A stretch of 64,000 bases of DNA from Dryas octopetala (Eukaryota; Streptophyta; Magnoliopsida; Rosales; Rosaceae). The position numbers and the translations under genes were made by a program. The stretch covers positions 13,375,271 through 13,439,270 of the forward strand of contig OY992834.1 in the NCBI GenBank assembly GCA_963921425.1. Reading direction: 5' to 3'. Of this stretch, positions 29,657-45,716 are shown one piece after another; position 1 is the first letter of the stretch; every line of letters starts with the position of its first letter. The notes under the pieces were generated by a model. The model was not told where the DNA came from. It saw nothing but the letters and a program-made list of their open reading frames with translations, and ran no database searches.

Positions 29657-32600
29657 TTACTGAAATATGCTACTCACAGAACAGTCATCATGAACACGCC
29701 ATATGGTTTCGCCCAGAAGATTTGCTACTGACAAGACCGTTAGCTGGGGAAAATAATTCTGCTCTGACACTGGAATGGTATTTGTTATGATCACCTCTTG
29801 AAACAAACCACTTGACAGCCTCTCTATAGCAGGAGGACTGCAAAAAGACAAAAAAATAAAGATAAAGTAAATATTCATTTAAATAATAATTAAATGCATT
29901 TCTCAAACAAATTGTTTTTCAGTAAAGTCGCAACTAAGTCTCTAAAGGAATATGCCAGCATTCAATTGTAAACTGTAACTATGGCTTATATAAAAATATC
30001 AAAACTCAGAACTAGTTTCATGCAGAAAAGAGGTATCAACAGAATAAAGGGTTTGGCGAGAACTCGTTCTTCATATGCCATAACAAAAGAGTTAAAGCGG
30101 AAATTCAGGCACTAGATAAATTCCACATACCTAAAAACCGCATGGGTACTGCATGCATAGACTTCCCTAGCACCCTCCTGATGTAGTAGAGCTGCACCTT
30201 TGGTAATAGTCCCTATAACCCACCAACCAAACAATAATACTTTGTAGAAAGAACAACAACCAAAATGGCTGCAAAAACTAGTTAAGCACAAAGGACATGA
30301 TTATGAGAACGTCAATCAATTCAAAACCCATGATAGTGAAGCAATTTTATTTGTGGAATATGTAGCTAATTGTTTACATAATGGGCATTGGTGATAGGAC
30401 ATGCGTGAACAAATTTAAAGTTTCATAAACAAAATATCGCACAATTGAGAGGATATATTTTCTAGTGTTTCCTGCCTCCCAAAGATTGTAGGGTTCGGCG
30501 TGGGGGCCCAGTTTCAAATCCGGATCCGCCTGGGGGATTTCTGGGTATCAAAAAACAGCTAATGCACTAATGACAGTGGAAATGCAAAATTGGAAATCAA
30601 TAATTGGATTTAGAGGAATGGTAAGGGCTGAGTGCAGGTACATTTGACACCAGTGGTCTCAGAATGGTGCCCATTCATGCATGGAATACAGGCAAATTGA
30701 ACGGTCGCAACAAGGACAGCTACCCTTAGCATCTGTCTTGGATTTAAGGATTTCCAGACTTTCAGATAGCATCCTTGTGTAGGCTTTGACACAAAATACA
30801 AGTTAAACCCACCTAAAAGACTATCAAACGAGGAAAACCCACTGCTCCAAGCCTCCCAGATGCATGTAAAAGGCTGTGCACATCAATCAAGTATCTCCAC
30901 CAAAAAGGAAAACCATTCCAATCATAATGTACAGTTAGATGTCCTTTACAAGTAATATTTATGAAGAAATTTAAACTAGTAACATCCAATACTTCCTAGG
31001 GTTAAGAGGCAATCCATGTTTAAGATACTTGCAACACTTTCTATGGTATTCTTTATCTCTCCAGGTTGAAATATACTTGTCCTTTTCTTTATAACAGAGA
31101 TATATTAGTTCTTTTAAACAGCCCCATTTCTTATTTAACTATGCTCATGATGAATTCTCTGTCACATAACATTTACATCATTGGCAAGATCCTTTTTTAG
31201 CACTAAAATGCACCTCTCTTAATCAACTATGTTCATTATGATTCTCCAGAATATAACTTTACCATCAAGAGCAAGGCTCAACATTGCTATCTAATGTTCT
31301 ACTTAATTTGCAATTATTTTATTTAAGGTACTGTTTATGTTCTATTCATAAAACAGTTCAAACACATATAAACTAACCAGCTGTGTCAATCATGTCGTCC
31401 ACCATAACGGCTACTTTTCCCTTCACGTCACCTATCAAATTCATCACCTGAAAAATAAATGACATTTGACACAAAATTGAGGAGTTCGAAGATATTTTAA
31501 ATATGGAACCAATAAAGAAAATAAAGACTAAAAAGGTACAACTTCTGCGCATGTTGACTAACTAAACTTTGTTTGTGACTAAAATTGAAGTGAGAGAGAG
31601 AGATGGGAGAAGAAAAGAAGAGAGAAAGAAAAATGTGTCATTTTCAACAATCAAGAGAGATTTTTAAGGAAATGTTGAGAATTTTGGATACAGATTATGG
31701 TAACCATAGGGACTTCCTTTGAGTGGTTAGGAATTTTGAGAAAATGATGAAGGGTATCCTTTGGGAGGGGATTGATGCGGGGAGGAAGAATGATTTAATT
31801 ATTTGGGCACTGGGATATTGTGCAAAGTTCAAACAAACAAAGTATGTATGAACAAACAATTATTATTACCTTTAACATTTACTAGTCATTATGAAAAAGT
31901 TCAAAGAGCCATTGCAATTTGTAATATCTTATTTTGGACTCTAGAAAGAAAAAAAAAAGTATATCAAAGAGAGACATTATTGGTTTGAATTGTTACAAGA
32001 CTTAGAAAACATGAATTAGTAACTTATTTGGAGTTATGGGTAATCACATCTGGCCTTAAAATATATAATTGTAAGGTTTTCATTTCTTGTGCGACATCAT
32101 GAAATTAACTTGGTCCTTCATAATCTTCATCAGTGTATCTAAGCTTCACATAGGACGTGACAATATTATCAGACTTCACAATAATTTCTCTTTTTTTTTT
32201 TTAAATAGACTTCACAGTAATTTCTCTCTTCCAAACAGTTTCGTATGTTATTTTAAGATATTGTGACAACATGAGAATCATAGGAGGTAACTGTAATAGT
32301 TGTCAGCCTCATCTGAATAGAATAGATCATACCTCTGCCACATTGTGCCCATGACGTCTTTTATCAACGATGGCTAGGGGAGCATCAGATAACTTTTTTG
32401 CAAAAGCCCGAGCTCTAGCAACACCTCCAACATCTGGTGAGACCACTACCAAATCATCAGAACATATAGTCTTGCTGGCGAGGTAATCAAGAATCACAGG
32501 CTGGTTGTTCATAAAGAAAACAAATATCAAAAGACTAAATTAATAGGGCATCATTATTAGAAATAAACTTTGCCCATATTTATAATACAAGTGTGCAATG

Positions 32601-35600
32601 AGACTTCTTGTTTTGAGCTACAACAAGAATAAAAAATACAAATTTTCCAATATCAGCTCCAAGGAGTTAAAGGTATAAAACCATATATATGTATCAGGGT
32701 AAATATCTAATATTTGCACAAGAAATTTTTTACATATAATCCATTTAAGAACTTATACATCAGGACATCGCTAGACAAACTAAGCATATCAAAACACTCA
32801 AATTTGTTAAATCTGTCTGCATATGTAGTTTGTTAAGAAGATGATAAAATTTGTTTCTTATCATCAAAAAGAAATTGTTAATATCCATGAGATCCATCTA
32901 AAACTAGTGACGATTAACATTTCTGATATGCTACATGAGAAATGACATCTCATTTTGATAATTAGGGTACTGAATCTTGAGAGTAGCCACCTCATGAATA
33001 ACACAGAAGGGTTTGACTACAACCATGACTTCCTTTCAAGGGCCCACCTTATGTAGGACCAACACTGGGTTATGACCCTCTAGTTGAGCTGAAACTATTT
33101 CAGCATTATGGGGCCAAAGACTCAAGTTGAGGAGAGAAAGAAGACATACAACAGTCAATATAACAGTTTCAAGAGATTCAAGACTAACAGCTCTAGTTAA
33201 CCTGCATTCCAAGATTTTAGCCTCCAATATCCTATCAATGTAAAAGGTGAAGCACATAAGAGGAGGAGATGTCCACAAAGTAGAACTCCATTATTAACGA
33301 TACTTAGAATCCAACTAATATTATTGTAGCATTATTTCCTAGAAAGATGCCTAGATAAAAAAAATATTTATAGTTCAAGAAATATGTCTTTAGCAAATTT
33401 TAAAATTTATCTCAATTCAACTTTATTTCATTTCAGGTTGCCAAGTTAAGGACTAAACATTCTTGTAAGAGTCCAACACCCTGGTCTGTGAACAATGAAA
33501 CAAAAGAAACCAAGTATTACAGATTTGCTACCTGACCATATACATGATCCACAGGAATATCAAAATATCCCATAGACTGCCCAGAATGAAGATCACAAGC
33601 CAGAACACGATTTGCACCTGCTTCTGTAATCAAATTTGCTACAAGCTTGGCTGCAATAGATTCACGCCCTTGAGTCTGAAACAAACAGTATTTGCAGATA
33701 ATAGTTAAAACAAACTTGAACTTCAGTTAAACTCTTTAAATTTCAATTTCAACTACAATTTTGGAACTTATTACAGAATGCATTTGCATATATGCTATTA
33801 TCTTAGGATTCCAAACTTTAAATAATTCATAATTTTACAATTCCTATTGGGTAGCCCAACCTATTTACTGAATATATAGATACATACAAATATAACTTAA
33901 TGGTCCTAAAAACCCCAATTTAAGGAATCTAACTTAAGCTTTGCCTATAAGTATATAGATACATAAAAAGAAATAATTCTTTAAATCATAAAGCACAACA
34001 GATGATTGACCAGGAATTTTATGGGGGGCAAAGGCAAATCTGATGAAGGTGATATGATTACATGCAATTAAATGAGGAACAATTTTCATGTTATGAAAAT
34101 TAAAATATTATAGCCCAACACCCATTTATTTGTATTATTTTAATCCCCCAATTTACCAAAGGACAAGGACAACTAATTTAGGCCCATGGTTAATGGTTGA
34201 TATGTAAGGCAATAACTCTTCATTAACATATTTAGTCAAAATTTGTACCAGGAGCCTAGGACAACAGGCATCAATGATTACATAAGCTCTTTATCTTATG
34301 ATGCTCAAGCTATACATTTACCAAAGATGAAATATTTTCCCGATTCATTGCTCATTATTCTAAGTTACCTTTCTGTCAGCCCTGGCATATCCAAAATATG
34401 GAATCACAGCAGTGATATTCTTGGCTGACGCCCTTCGACAGGCATCAATCATTATCAGAAGCTCCATAAGATTCTCATTTGCAGGAGGACATGTGGGTTG
34501 CACAAGATATACATCACACCCTCTGACACTCTCTTGCAACTGAACATATATCTCTCCATCAGCAAAGCGTTTTATCTTAATCTTTCCAAGTTCCAGACCC
34601 ATGTAGCAAGCAATCTCCTATAGAAACACAAGAATGCGTCAGACATTGTGCGATTAAACGGTTCATAAATGTATAATACATTATGGCTCTGTTTTCTTTG
34701 GCAGAAAATAGTTCCGTGGAAAATTCTTCTAAATTAGAAAAAATTTCTGATGTTTGTTTGAATGGAAAACTTCCTGGGACATATGAGCATTTTTTATTTT
34801 CTGTCAGGAAATGTTTTCTTAAAAAACAAAATCAGGAAAACTTTTCCATCTCATGGGTGAGTAAGCCTAGATAAGACCATAATCAAGAAAATATTTTCTA
34901 GAAAAAAATTTCTAAATTCTACCAAATAGCAAAAGATATTTCCAATAACATTTTTCCAGTGGAAAACTTTTCCTTTAAATTCTATTACTAGTAGAAAGAA
35001 ACAGAGCCTAGGAAGAAAGTGCATTTGCCAAACATACCAACACCAAAAAAGACAAAGGGGTTAAGCAAATGAATATCACCATGAGCTATATATTCTATAG
35101 AACGGAGGAAATTCAAACACATTTTGCAAACCAGGATTAATGATATATTTCCCTCTTATTTTTAGTTAATTCTTATTTCCGATCTTAATGTTAACTTTTT
35201 TCCTTCTAGCTATCAAACATGGTGCACTGACAACCGAAGCTCATAAAGCAGGAAACTACATCAACACAGAACACGGTAGACCTACTTTCGAAAATTGAGC
35301 TTATTTGTTTTTAGCTGAAATCAAATAAGTCATCAATATGCAAATAAGTCATAAATTTTGGTTTGCACAATTTTTCTTGCTATCCCTTTTGGATAATCAC
35401 CTTTCTTTTTTCTTTTTTCAAGGGTGACTCACACCAAATCCTAAACATAATTTCATAGAGATTTTTCATCACAGAAAAACAAAAAGTCTCATTAGTTACC
35501 AACTGCAAACCATCAACAATATAAAAAATAAAACAAATAAGTAAACCGATGTTGTATCTCCTATAAAATCAATTTTTGAGTCTTGGCTGGAAACTTGATC

Positions 35601-36492
35601 CTTTACTTCTACTTTAACTAGTCTTCCTTGAATCACTAGTGCAACTAATGGTCTACATTGTATATGTTCATACCATTCAAACCTATTTTCCGTAAACTTA
35701 TCATTAGCGGTATCACTGACTATGTTTCTAGTGACTCCTATCATCCATCTTAACATCCTCATCTCCGCTGCATTGCATATCAAAATCAAACAACCCCACA
35801 TGAATTTTGGCATATAAATATCTATCCACATCAAACCTTAAAATGTGAGATAAATTATTCCTAACTAAAACACAGAGATACTCTCTATCATGATAAAACT
35901 CAATGAATTCAGTTTGAATAACAAAATAAACATATGCGAAAAACAAATATAAATAAGCGCAAAATCGTAAATTCATCTAAATGTATACCTGAGAAAGCGC
36001 AGGGTTTGCAGTGCCAGAAAATATCCTGAGCCTGGTATCGTTCTTGGTAGCGGCATTCACCAAATGGGTTTTCCGCACCAAGAAATTCGGCACCATCTCT
36101 TCGCTCCTGAGGAGGGGCATGCAGGGCTTTCCATTGTCGTATTTCATAGGCTCTCCCACATTACACCTCTAGATAAATTATTCATGATAAACATATTTCA
36201 TACTTATATTAACAAAAAAAAAAAATTGGACTAAAAAATTATAAATATCTCACATTTTCAGACTCTTGGCATTCAAACTGAAACAAATTTACTGAATATT
36301 CAAAATAGAAAGAAGAAAATTCTAGAACAAAGAAAAAAAGTAAAATGAAAGCGAAGAAAGCTTGTGGTGACTTACGACGCTGTTTGGGGCTGGGATTCGA
36401 GAGCGAGAGTGGTTCGGAGGGAGACTACGAGAGCGTAGAGAGGTGCGAGAAGCGAGAGAGGACGGAGACGCTGAGTGCAGCAGCGAAGCCAT
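29657..36492 (-). CDS. PRS1: Ribose-phosphate pyrophosphokinase, plastid class I
   Basis: Makes PRPP from ribose-5-phosphate and ATP, the entry point for purine, pyrimidine, His and Trp synthesis. Eight exons (minus): 36492-36376, 36168-35989, 34617-34369, 33675-33532, 32500-32333, 31447-31378, 30212-30131, 29837-29657, giving 396 residues. All junctions are GT-AG and in frame. The first ~45 residues are Ser/Arg-rich ([20 protein letters not shown]) and look like a plastid transit peptide. The ATG is chosen because codons upstream in frame lack ATG. Catalytic features are intact: [33 protein letters not shown](T), [33 protein letters not shown], and the PRPP-binding loop [12 protein letters not shown] (~residues 302-313). 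The paralogues PRS1 and PRS2 cannot be separated with certainty. A GA-rich 5' leader precedes it, and intron 2 holds a MITE-like block. Confidence 0.95.
34683..35010. mobile_element. hAT-like MITE in PRS intron 2
   Basis: The ends GGCTCTGTTTTCTTTGGC and, from the right, GGCTCTGTTTCTTTCTAC form terminal inverted repeats. The interior has matching tttccatgg/aaaacttttcc arms. No clear 8-bp duplication was seen, so the superfamily rests on the end motif only. Confidence 0.55.
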
Positions 36493-36716
36493 TTTCTTTG
36501 TGAGTAGCAATCAGTTACACAGCGAGAGAGAGAGAGAGAGGTCTTCCGGTTTGGAGATTAGGGTTTTATTAGAGAAGGTTTTGGGAGTTGATCGGTGGAA
36601 ACTGGTCCCGGAGTCGGAGTGAGTGTGAGTGTGGTTTCTCTTTCAGCTTCTTCCAGTGGCGGGATGGGGTTCCGGGGAATGTAAGCGAGAAACAGAGTTC
36701 GTTGGTCCCATCAACA

Positions 36717-36747
<31 letters not shown>

Positions 36748-37303
36748 ATATTTTTTAGATCATGCATTTTTTCCAAAAATGCATTTCACACAAATTGTTG
36801 TGCCTTCCTCGGTTTGTTTCTTAAATTTTTTGGATTTCTTTCTTCTTTTTAGACTACCTTTATAGTTTATTGCAATTAAATCCAATATAATTTGATCAAT
36901 TTTGAAATTGTCAAAAAAAATAATAATAATATTGATGCCATTGGAATTTTGTTGGCGAAAAAAAAAAACATTGGAATGTACATGAGTAATAATTATAACC
37001 ATCATTGTTAATCAAAGTACCAAGAATAACCATTTGTAGCTTATTGGTTTTGTGAGTGGCAGAGAGAGAGGAGGAGGAATGAGAAAAAAGCAACTCATCA
37101 CTATAATCTTCAAACTTCAACATCACGTATACCCTTCAATTCAACTCATCAGTTACCTTAATTACAATATTGAGAATTGATGTGCCATGCTTCCAAAGTT
37201 CCAAACCAGTGACTAATTACATGGTATATGGAGGCATTTTATACTCATGTGATCAGGAGATCGATTGTTAGTAGAAGGATGCATCTTGCAATGGGTGTAG
37301 GCA
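36493..37303. other. Spacer between PRS promoter and NDUFAF3-like 3' end
   Basis: The first ~50 bp are a GA-rich leader of the minus-strand PRS gene. The rest should hold its promoter and the 3' UTR of the minus-strand DUF498 gene. It contains T and A homopolymers (36,720-36,741; 36,959-36,969) and no supported gene. Confidence 0.5.
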
Positions 37304-41610
<4,307 letters not shown>

Positions 41611-42346
41611 TCCTGTCTCTGCGTGTTTGTTGTGTGTGGCAAATGGGTTGATACTAGATCAAACATGAAGTTCCCAAAAGACCCAATGAATCACATATCT
41701 GAAACTAGTCAAAGAAATTTATTTTCAGCTCAAAAATTCAAGTGGGAATCGAAGAAAACGAAAAGGCAAACATGGGTTTAATCTCAAATCTCGAAAATGT
41801 TAAGAAAGTTATAATTTTTTTGAAGGTTGGATGATAATTACCGAGCAGAGCATAGGTTCTGCCATTGACAAAGAGCTCAATGGCGGGTCATACACCCACA
41901 GAGTGGTTTGGCGGGGGATTTGGGTCTGGCCCACTTCTAACGGGTCAGTCGTTGGTCCACCTCAGGCAGATTAATAAATGGGCTTAATTTCAGGACTGAA
42001 AGGCCCCAAAACCAAAATTTTATCCATCTATCTAACTTCTGTACCTGCTCTCTAAAGACATCACTCAATATTCTATTCACAGTCCGACTAATAGGATAGA
42101 CTAATTATAAAGAATGGTAAGGAACAGTTTTATAATAGCTTTTAGATTAATCAAATGGTATTTAGTTTGTCGGCTTTATATTAGGTTTTAATTATATCAA
42201 AAATTACAGAGTTAAAATCTACCATTCAGCCTCCATAAAGTTCATATATTATACACTTTAAGAGGGAATAAAGTGAATATGTCATCAAATGAAATATAAA
42301 AAAAAGACAAGGAATAAAATAGGTTTGAGTGAAAGTTTTTTTTTTT
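41611..42346. other. Upstream region of the DUF498 gene
   Basis: Promoter side of the minus-strand DUF498 gene, about 740 bp to the adjacent Mutator-like element. The frame at 41,521-41,781 on the plus strand is a shadow of exon 1 plus leader. Confidence 0.45.
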
Positions 42347-43688
42347 GGACAAATTACACAAAAGTATCTCAACTAACCACCCTATTTCACTTGAGTACCC
42401 CAATAAAAAAAAGTTGCTCGTAGATACCTCAATTACTGATTTTGCACACCCAGTTACCTCTGTCAACTATTTCGTTAGAGAAGTCGTTAATTGTCCACGT
42501 AGCACACTAATATACCTTTAAAAAATGCCACGTGAACAAAAAAATAATAAAAAATGAAATGAACTTTAAAAAGTGAAATAATTATTTTAAAAAACTAAAA
42601 AAATTAAAAACACAATAATTAAATTAAAAAAACAAAAAAATAAAGAAAAAATGGAGCACTGTTGCAGCACCCCTCCCACCTCGCCTCCCACCCCTCCCTC
42701 CGAGACCCACCCAACCCTCCAACCCCAGCCACCTTGTCGCTGACACCAGCCACCACGCCGCCGACCCACTTGGCCACCCGCCCTCTCTTTCCCCGCCCCT
42801 CTCCTCTCTCTCTCTCCTCGAAACCCCAGCCCAAAACGTAGGCTCTGGATCGAATGACGAAGTTCAATTTCAGAGGCACCGGCAGCGCTGTCGTGCTGGT
42901 TGAGATGCTCATACTTGGTCCGCTCCCATACAGGGGAATTTGATCACCGATTACTGACACAGAGATCGATCTCTAGCTCTTCCTCAACTAATAAAACTTC
43001 TTAATCTGCAAAACCACTCATTTCTAATTACAATTTCCCATATCAAAATTGAAATTATGCAGTACAACACCCAAATGGGCTTTGGGCAAAAATAACCAAA
43101 ATTTTTGCTCAAAAATTCAAATGTACAATACCAGATTTGGATTGGCGAAGTGATAACAGTCGTCTGATGCCGTGTCCAGTTACAGCAGGATCTAAAGGGC
43201 TCGGGGCTGGGGTTTCGGGGAGAGAGAGAGAGAGAGAGAGAGAGGGGCGGGGAAAGAGAGGGTGGGTGGCTAGGTGGGTCGGCGGCGTGGTGGCTGGGGT
43301 CGGCGACAAGGTGGCTGGGGTCGGAGGGGTGGGTGGCTGGGTTGGGTGGGTCTCGGAGGGAGGGGTGCTGCAACAGTGCTCCATTTTTTCTTTATTTTTT
43401 TGTTTTTTTAATTTAATTATTGTGTTTTTAATTTTTTAATTTTTTAAAATAATTATTTCATTTTTTAAAGTTCATTTCATTTTTTATTATTTTTTTTGTC
43501 CACGTGGCATTTTTTAAAGGTATATCAGTGTGCCACGTGGACAATTTAACGACTTCTCTAACGGAATAGTTGACGGAGGTATCTGGGTGTGCAAAATCAG
43601 TAATTGAGGTACCTACGAGCAACTTTTTTTTATTGAGGTACTCAAGTGAAATAGGGTGGTTAGTTGAGGTATTTTTGTGTAATTTGCC
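42347..43688. mobile_element. Mutator-like element with long inverted arms (Pack-MULE candidate)
   Basis: The arms 42,347-42,832 and 43,203-43,688 are inverted copies of about 485 bp, highly similar throughout. The ends read GGACAAATTACACAAAAGTA and, from the right, GGCAAATTACACAAAAATA. Both sides are flanked by 11 T (42,336-42,346 and 43,690-43,700), consistent with a 9-bp or longer duplication in a T-run. The ~370-bp core holds a fragment reading on the minus strand GDQIPLYGSG...VPLKLNFVIRSRAYVLG. There is no transposase. Confidence 0.85.
42834..42972 (-). pseudogene. Captured gene fragment, LEA2/NHL-like
   Basis: Inside the Mutator-like element, minus-strand frame 42,972-42,834 reads SVSVIGDQIPLYGSGPSMS then VPLKLNFVIRSRAYVLGWG. 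The P-V-x-L-x-F-x-x-R-S-R-A-Y-[VI]-L-G pattern resembles the C-terminal half of LEA2/NDR1-HIN1-like membrane-associated proteins. It then runs into the inverted arm. The upstream ~200 bp of the core look intron-like (ttttgcag at about 43,010). The assignment rests on memory of the family. Confidence 0.55.
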
Positions 43689-45716
43689 CTTTTTTTTTTT
43701 CCAAAAGATTATGACCTGTTTGGTATTCTATTCAAAAACTATTTTTTTTTTCAAAAATAAAAAACAAGTTTTAGTCAAAAAAACCTGTTTGGTAGATCAT
43801 TTTCAAAAACAATTTTTAGAAAAAAAAATTCAAAAACATGTTTTTTTTTTTAAATGATAAAACATCGTTTTTCTCTTTTTTTTTTTTTTACATTTCATTC
43901 TTTCTTAGTTGTCATCATTTTTAAAATTTAAAAATTGTTTTCAAATTTCATACCAAACAAGTTTTCAAATTTTAAAAATTGATTTTGAAAATTCATATTT
44001 AAAAAAAAAATCTTAATTTTTGAAAAAAAAAAATTTTAAGTAGGATACGGGCCCTTAGTAATTTAAAACCTGTTGTACTATTCCAATTATGCACCTCTAT
44101 GACTATTTTTCTTTTGATTGGTCATATCCATATACAGCTTCAGCTTCCTGCATTAGAAATATGATTTTTCTTGAATTAATCTAATGCTCTCATAAGGTCG
44201 TGTTATACAGATGTACAAGCCCAACAAATGATTGCCATGGAAAATGGACTGTTGTGGCTGCAACCATAGCAACCTTGAGTTTATTTTTTTCTTTTTAAAA
44301 AAAATTAAATATGCCCTTTTTTTTAATTTCATAAAAAAAAAAAGTAAAATTATAATTAATTTTTTAAGAGAAAGGGGTATGAAAATATGATTGGTGGATG
44401 AAAATAGTGTCACTCCTTATAACGGATTATTGAATAATAAAATAAGTATGAAGGAGATTAAATATGTGATATTTAGAGCGACATTTCCTCATATTAACCA
44501 TTTTGATTCTATTGATACCCTGTATTAAAAACAATGTTTCAAAATAAGTTGTTTAAAATATGAAAACATGCTAGTCAATTTCAAAAGCCAAAGCTAAAGT
44601 TGATTTGATTTAAGTAATCATTTAATTAATCCATTTTACAACAAGAAAATATATCCAAATTTTTAGTTGGACTTTGTATTCCAAATCCCTTTCACAAAGA
44701 ATTGAGCTTGAAAGGCGACAGCTCATATTCAATTAATCAATTCATGCACGGCTTATATGTTGACCACTGCTTATCAATCCTAAGAAAATAATAATCAATA
44801 CAAAGAAAAAAATGGCAGACTCATAGGTACGTGTGTATGCATCTTTTGTGGCTGTCATGTGAGGACTGAGGGACTTTCATTTTGCTACTTCCAATTACTT
44901 TGATGTGTTACACTTTTGCTGGTAATCACTGCTTGACTTTGGACCGGAACAGAAAATTCATTCATATTTTAACTTTGATGATATGGAGGATTTTCAAAAT
45001 GTGTAAGTAAAAAATATATATTCTCTTAGAATTCTTGAAGAGGATTTATATATTTAATTAGTACTTAAAAATTAAGGATTTTTTTTTTTAAGTTGGAGAA
45101 GGAGGATTAAACTTGGGTGCAAAGTGGGCAATTCGGCCCCTTCCAACTAGGCTACCCAACAACTACAAAATTAAGGATTTAAACTTGAAATGCATAACAT
45201 GCACATTGGTTTGGTTTTTCTATGGCTTAGTGATTTAAAAAATTAAATTATAAATAAGACCAAGAATAATTCAGGCATAGTTATAGTAAGGGAAGGCATT
45301 TTATTTCACACATACGTTGAAGATTTGATTAGAAAATACATCTGGCCTGACCATATATTGTACAACACCTTGTGCTCAAATTGGAGAAATGAAAAAGGCA
45401 TTTCTCTAGTATCATATATTGCAAGCATTGACTCTATTGAACTCATGGCCATGAAGCCTTCTCCCCTCTTTCTAGCTATAAGAAATATTTGTATCCTCCT
45501 ACTATATATATAATCTCTCTTTCACAAAATACATGTAGCCTTAATTATTTATAACAATGCTATGATATGCATTTTGTGAGAGTAAGGTTATATATATATA
45601 ACTGACTGACACGTACATATAATATACAATAATCTTTTCTCATTTCTAACCCTCTCTTTAGTACCCCACATTCCATTAATTGCACAAAAACATGGCAAAA
45701 TTGGAACCAAAATCCA
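43689..45716. other. Intergenic, AT-rich
   Basis: 43,725-44,060 is A/T-rich with complementary TTTGGTA/TACCAAA motifs and could be another decayed MITE. A short SINE lies at 45,082-45,166. No protein gene is supported. Confidence 0.5.
45082..45166 (-). mobile_element. Short tRNA-derived SINE with 14-bp target duplication
   Basis: An 85-bp insert bounded by AAAATTAAGGATTT at 45,068-45,081 and 45,167-45,180. On the minus strand it has an A-box-like GTAGCCTAGTTGG, a B-box-like AAGTTTAATCC, and ends in a poly-A run. The length and layout fit a tRNA-derived SINE or a 5'-truncated one. Confidence 0.8.

Noticed and set aside
30470-30545. B-box-like segment (gtttcaaatccgg) in a PRS intron, possible SINE
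   Set aside because: No target duplication, A-tail or A box could be defined, so it was not listed.
36493-36510. Six-residue N-terminal extension of PRS
   Set aside because: It would start at TTG; the ATG at 36,492 fits a normal transit peptide start.
43109-43439. Pro/His/Ser-rich and Gly/Val-rich frames in the Mutator-like element
   Set aside because: They come from the GC-rich inverted arm read in both directions, not from a gene.
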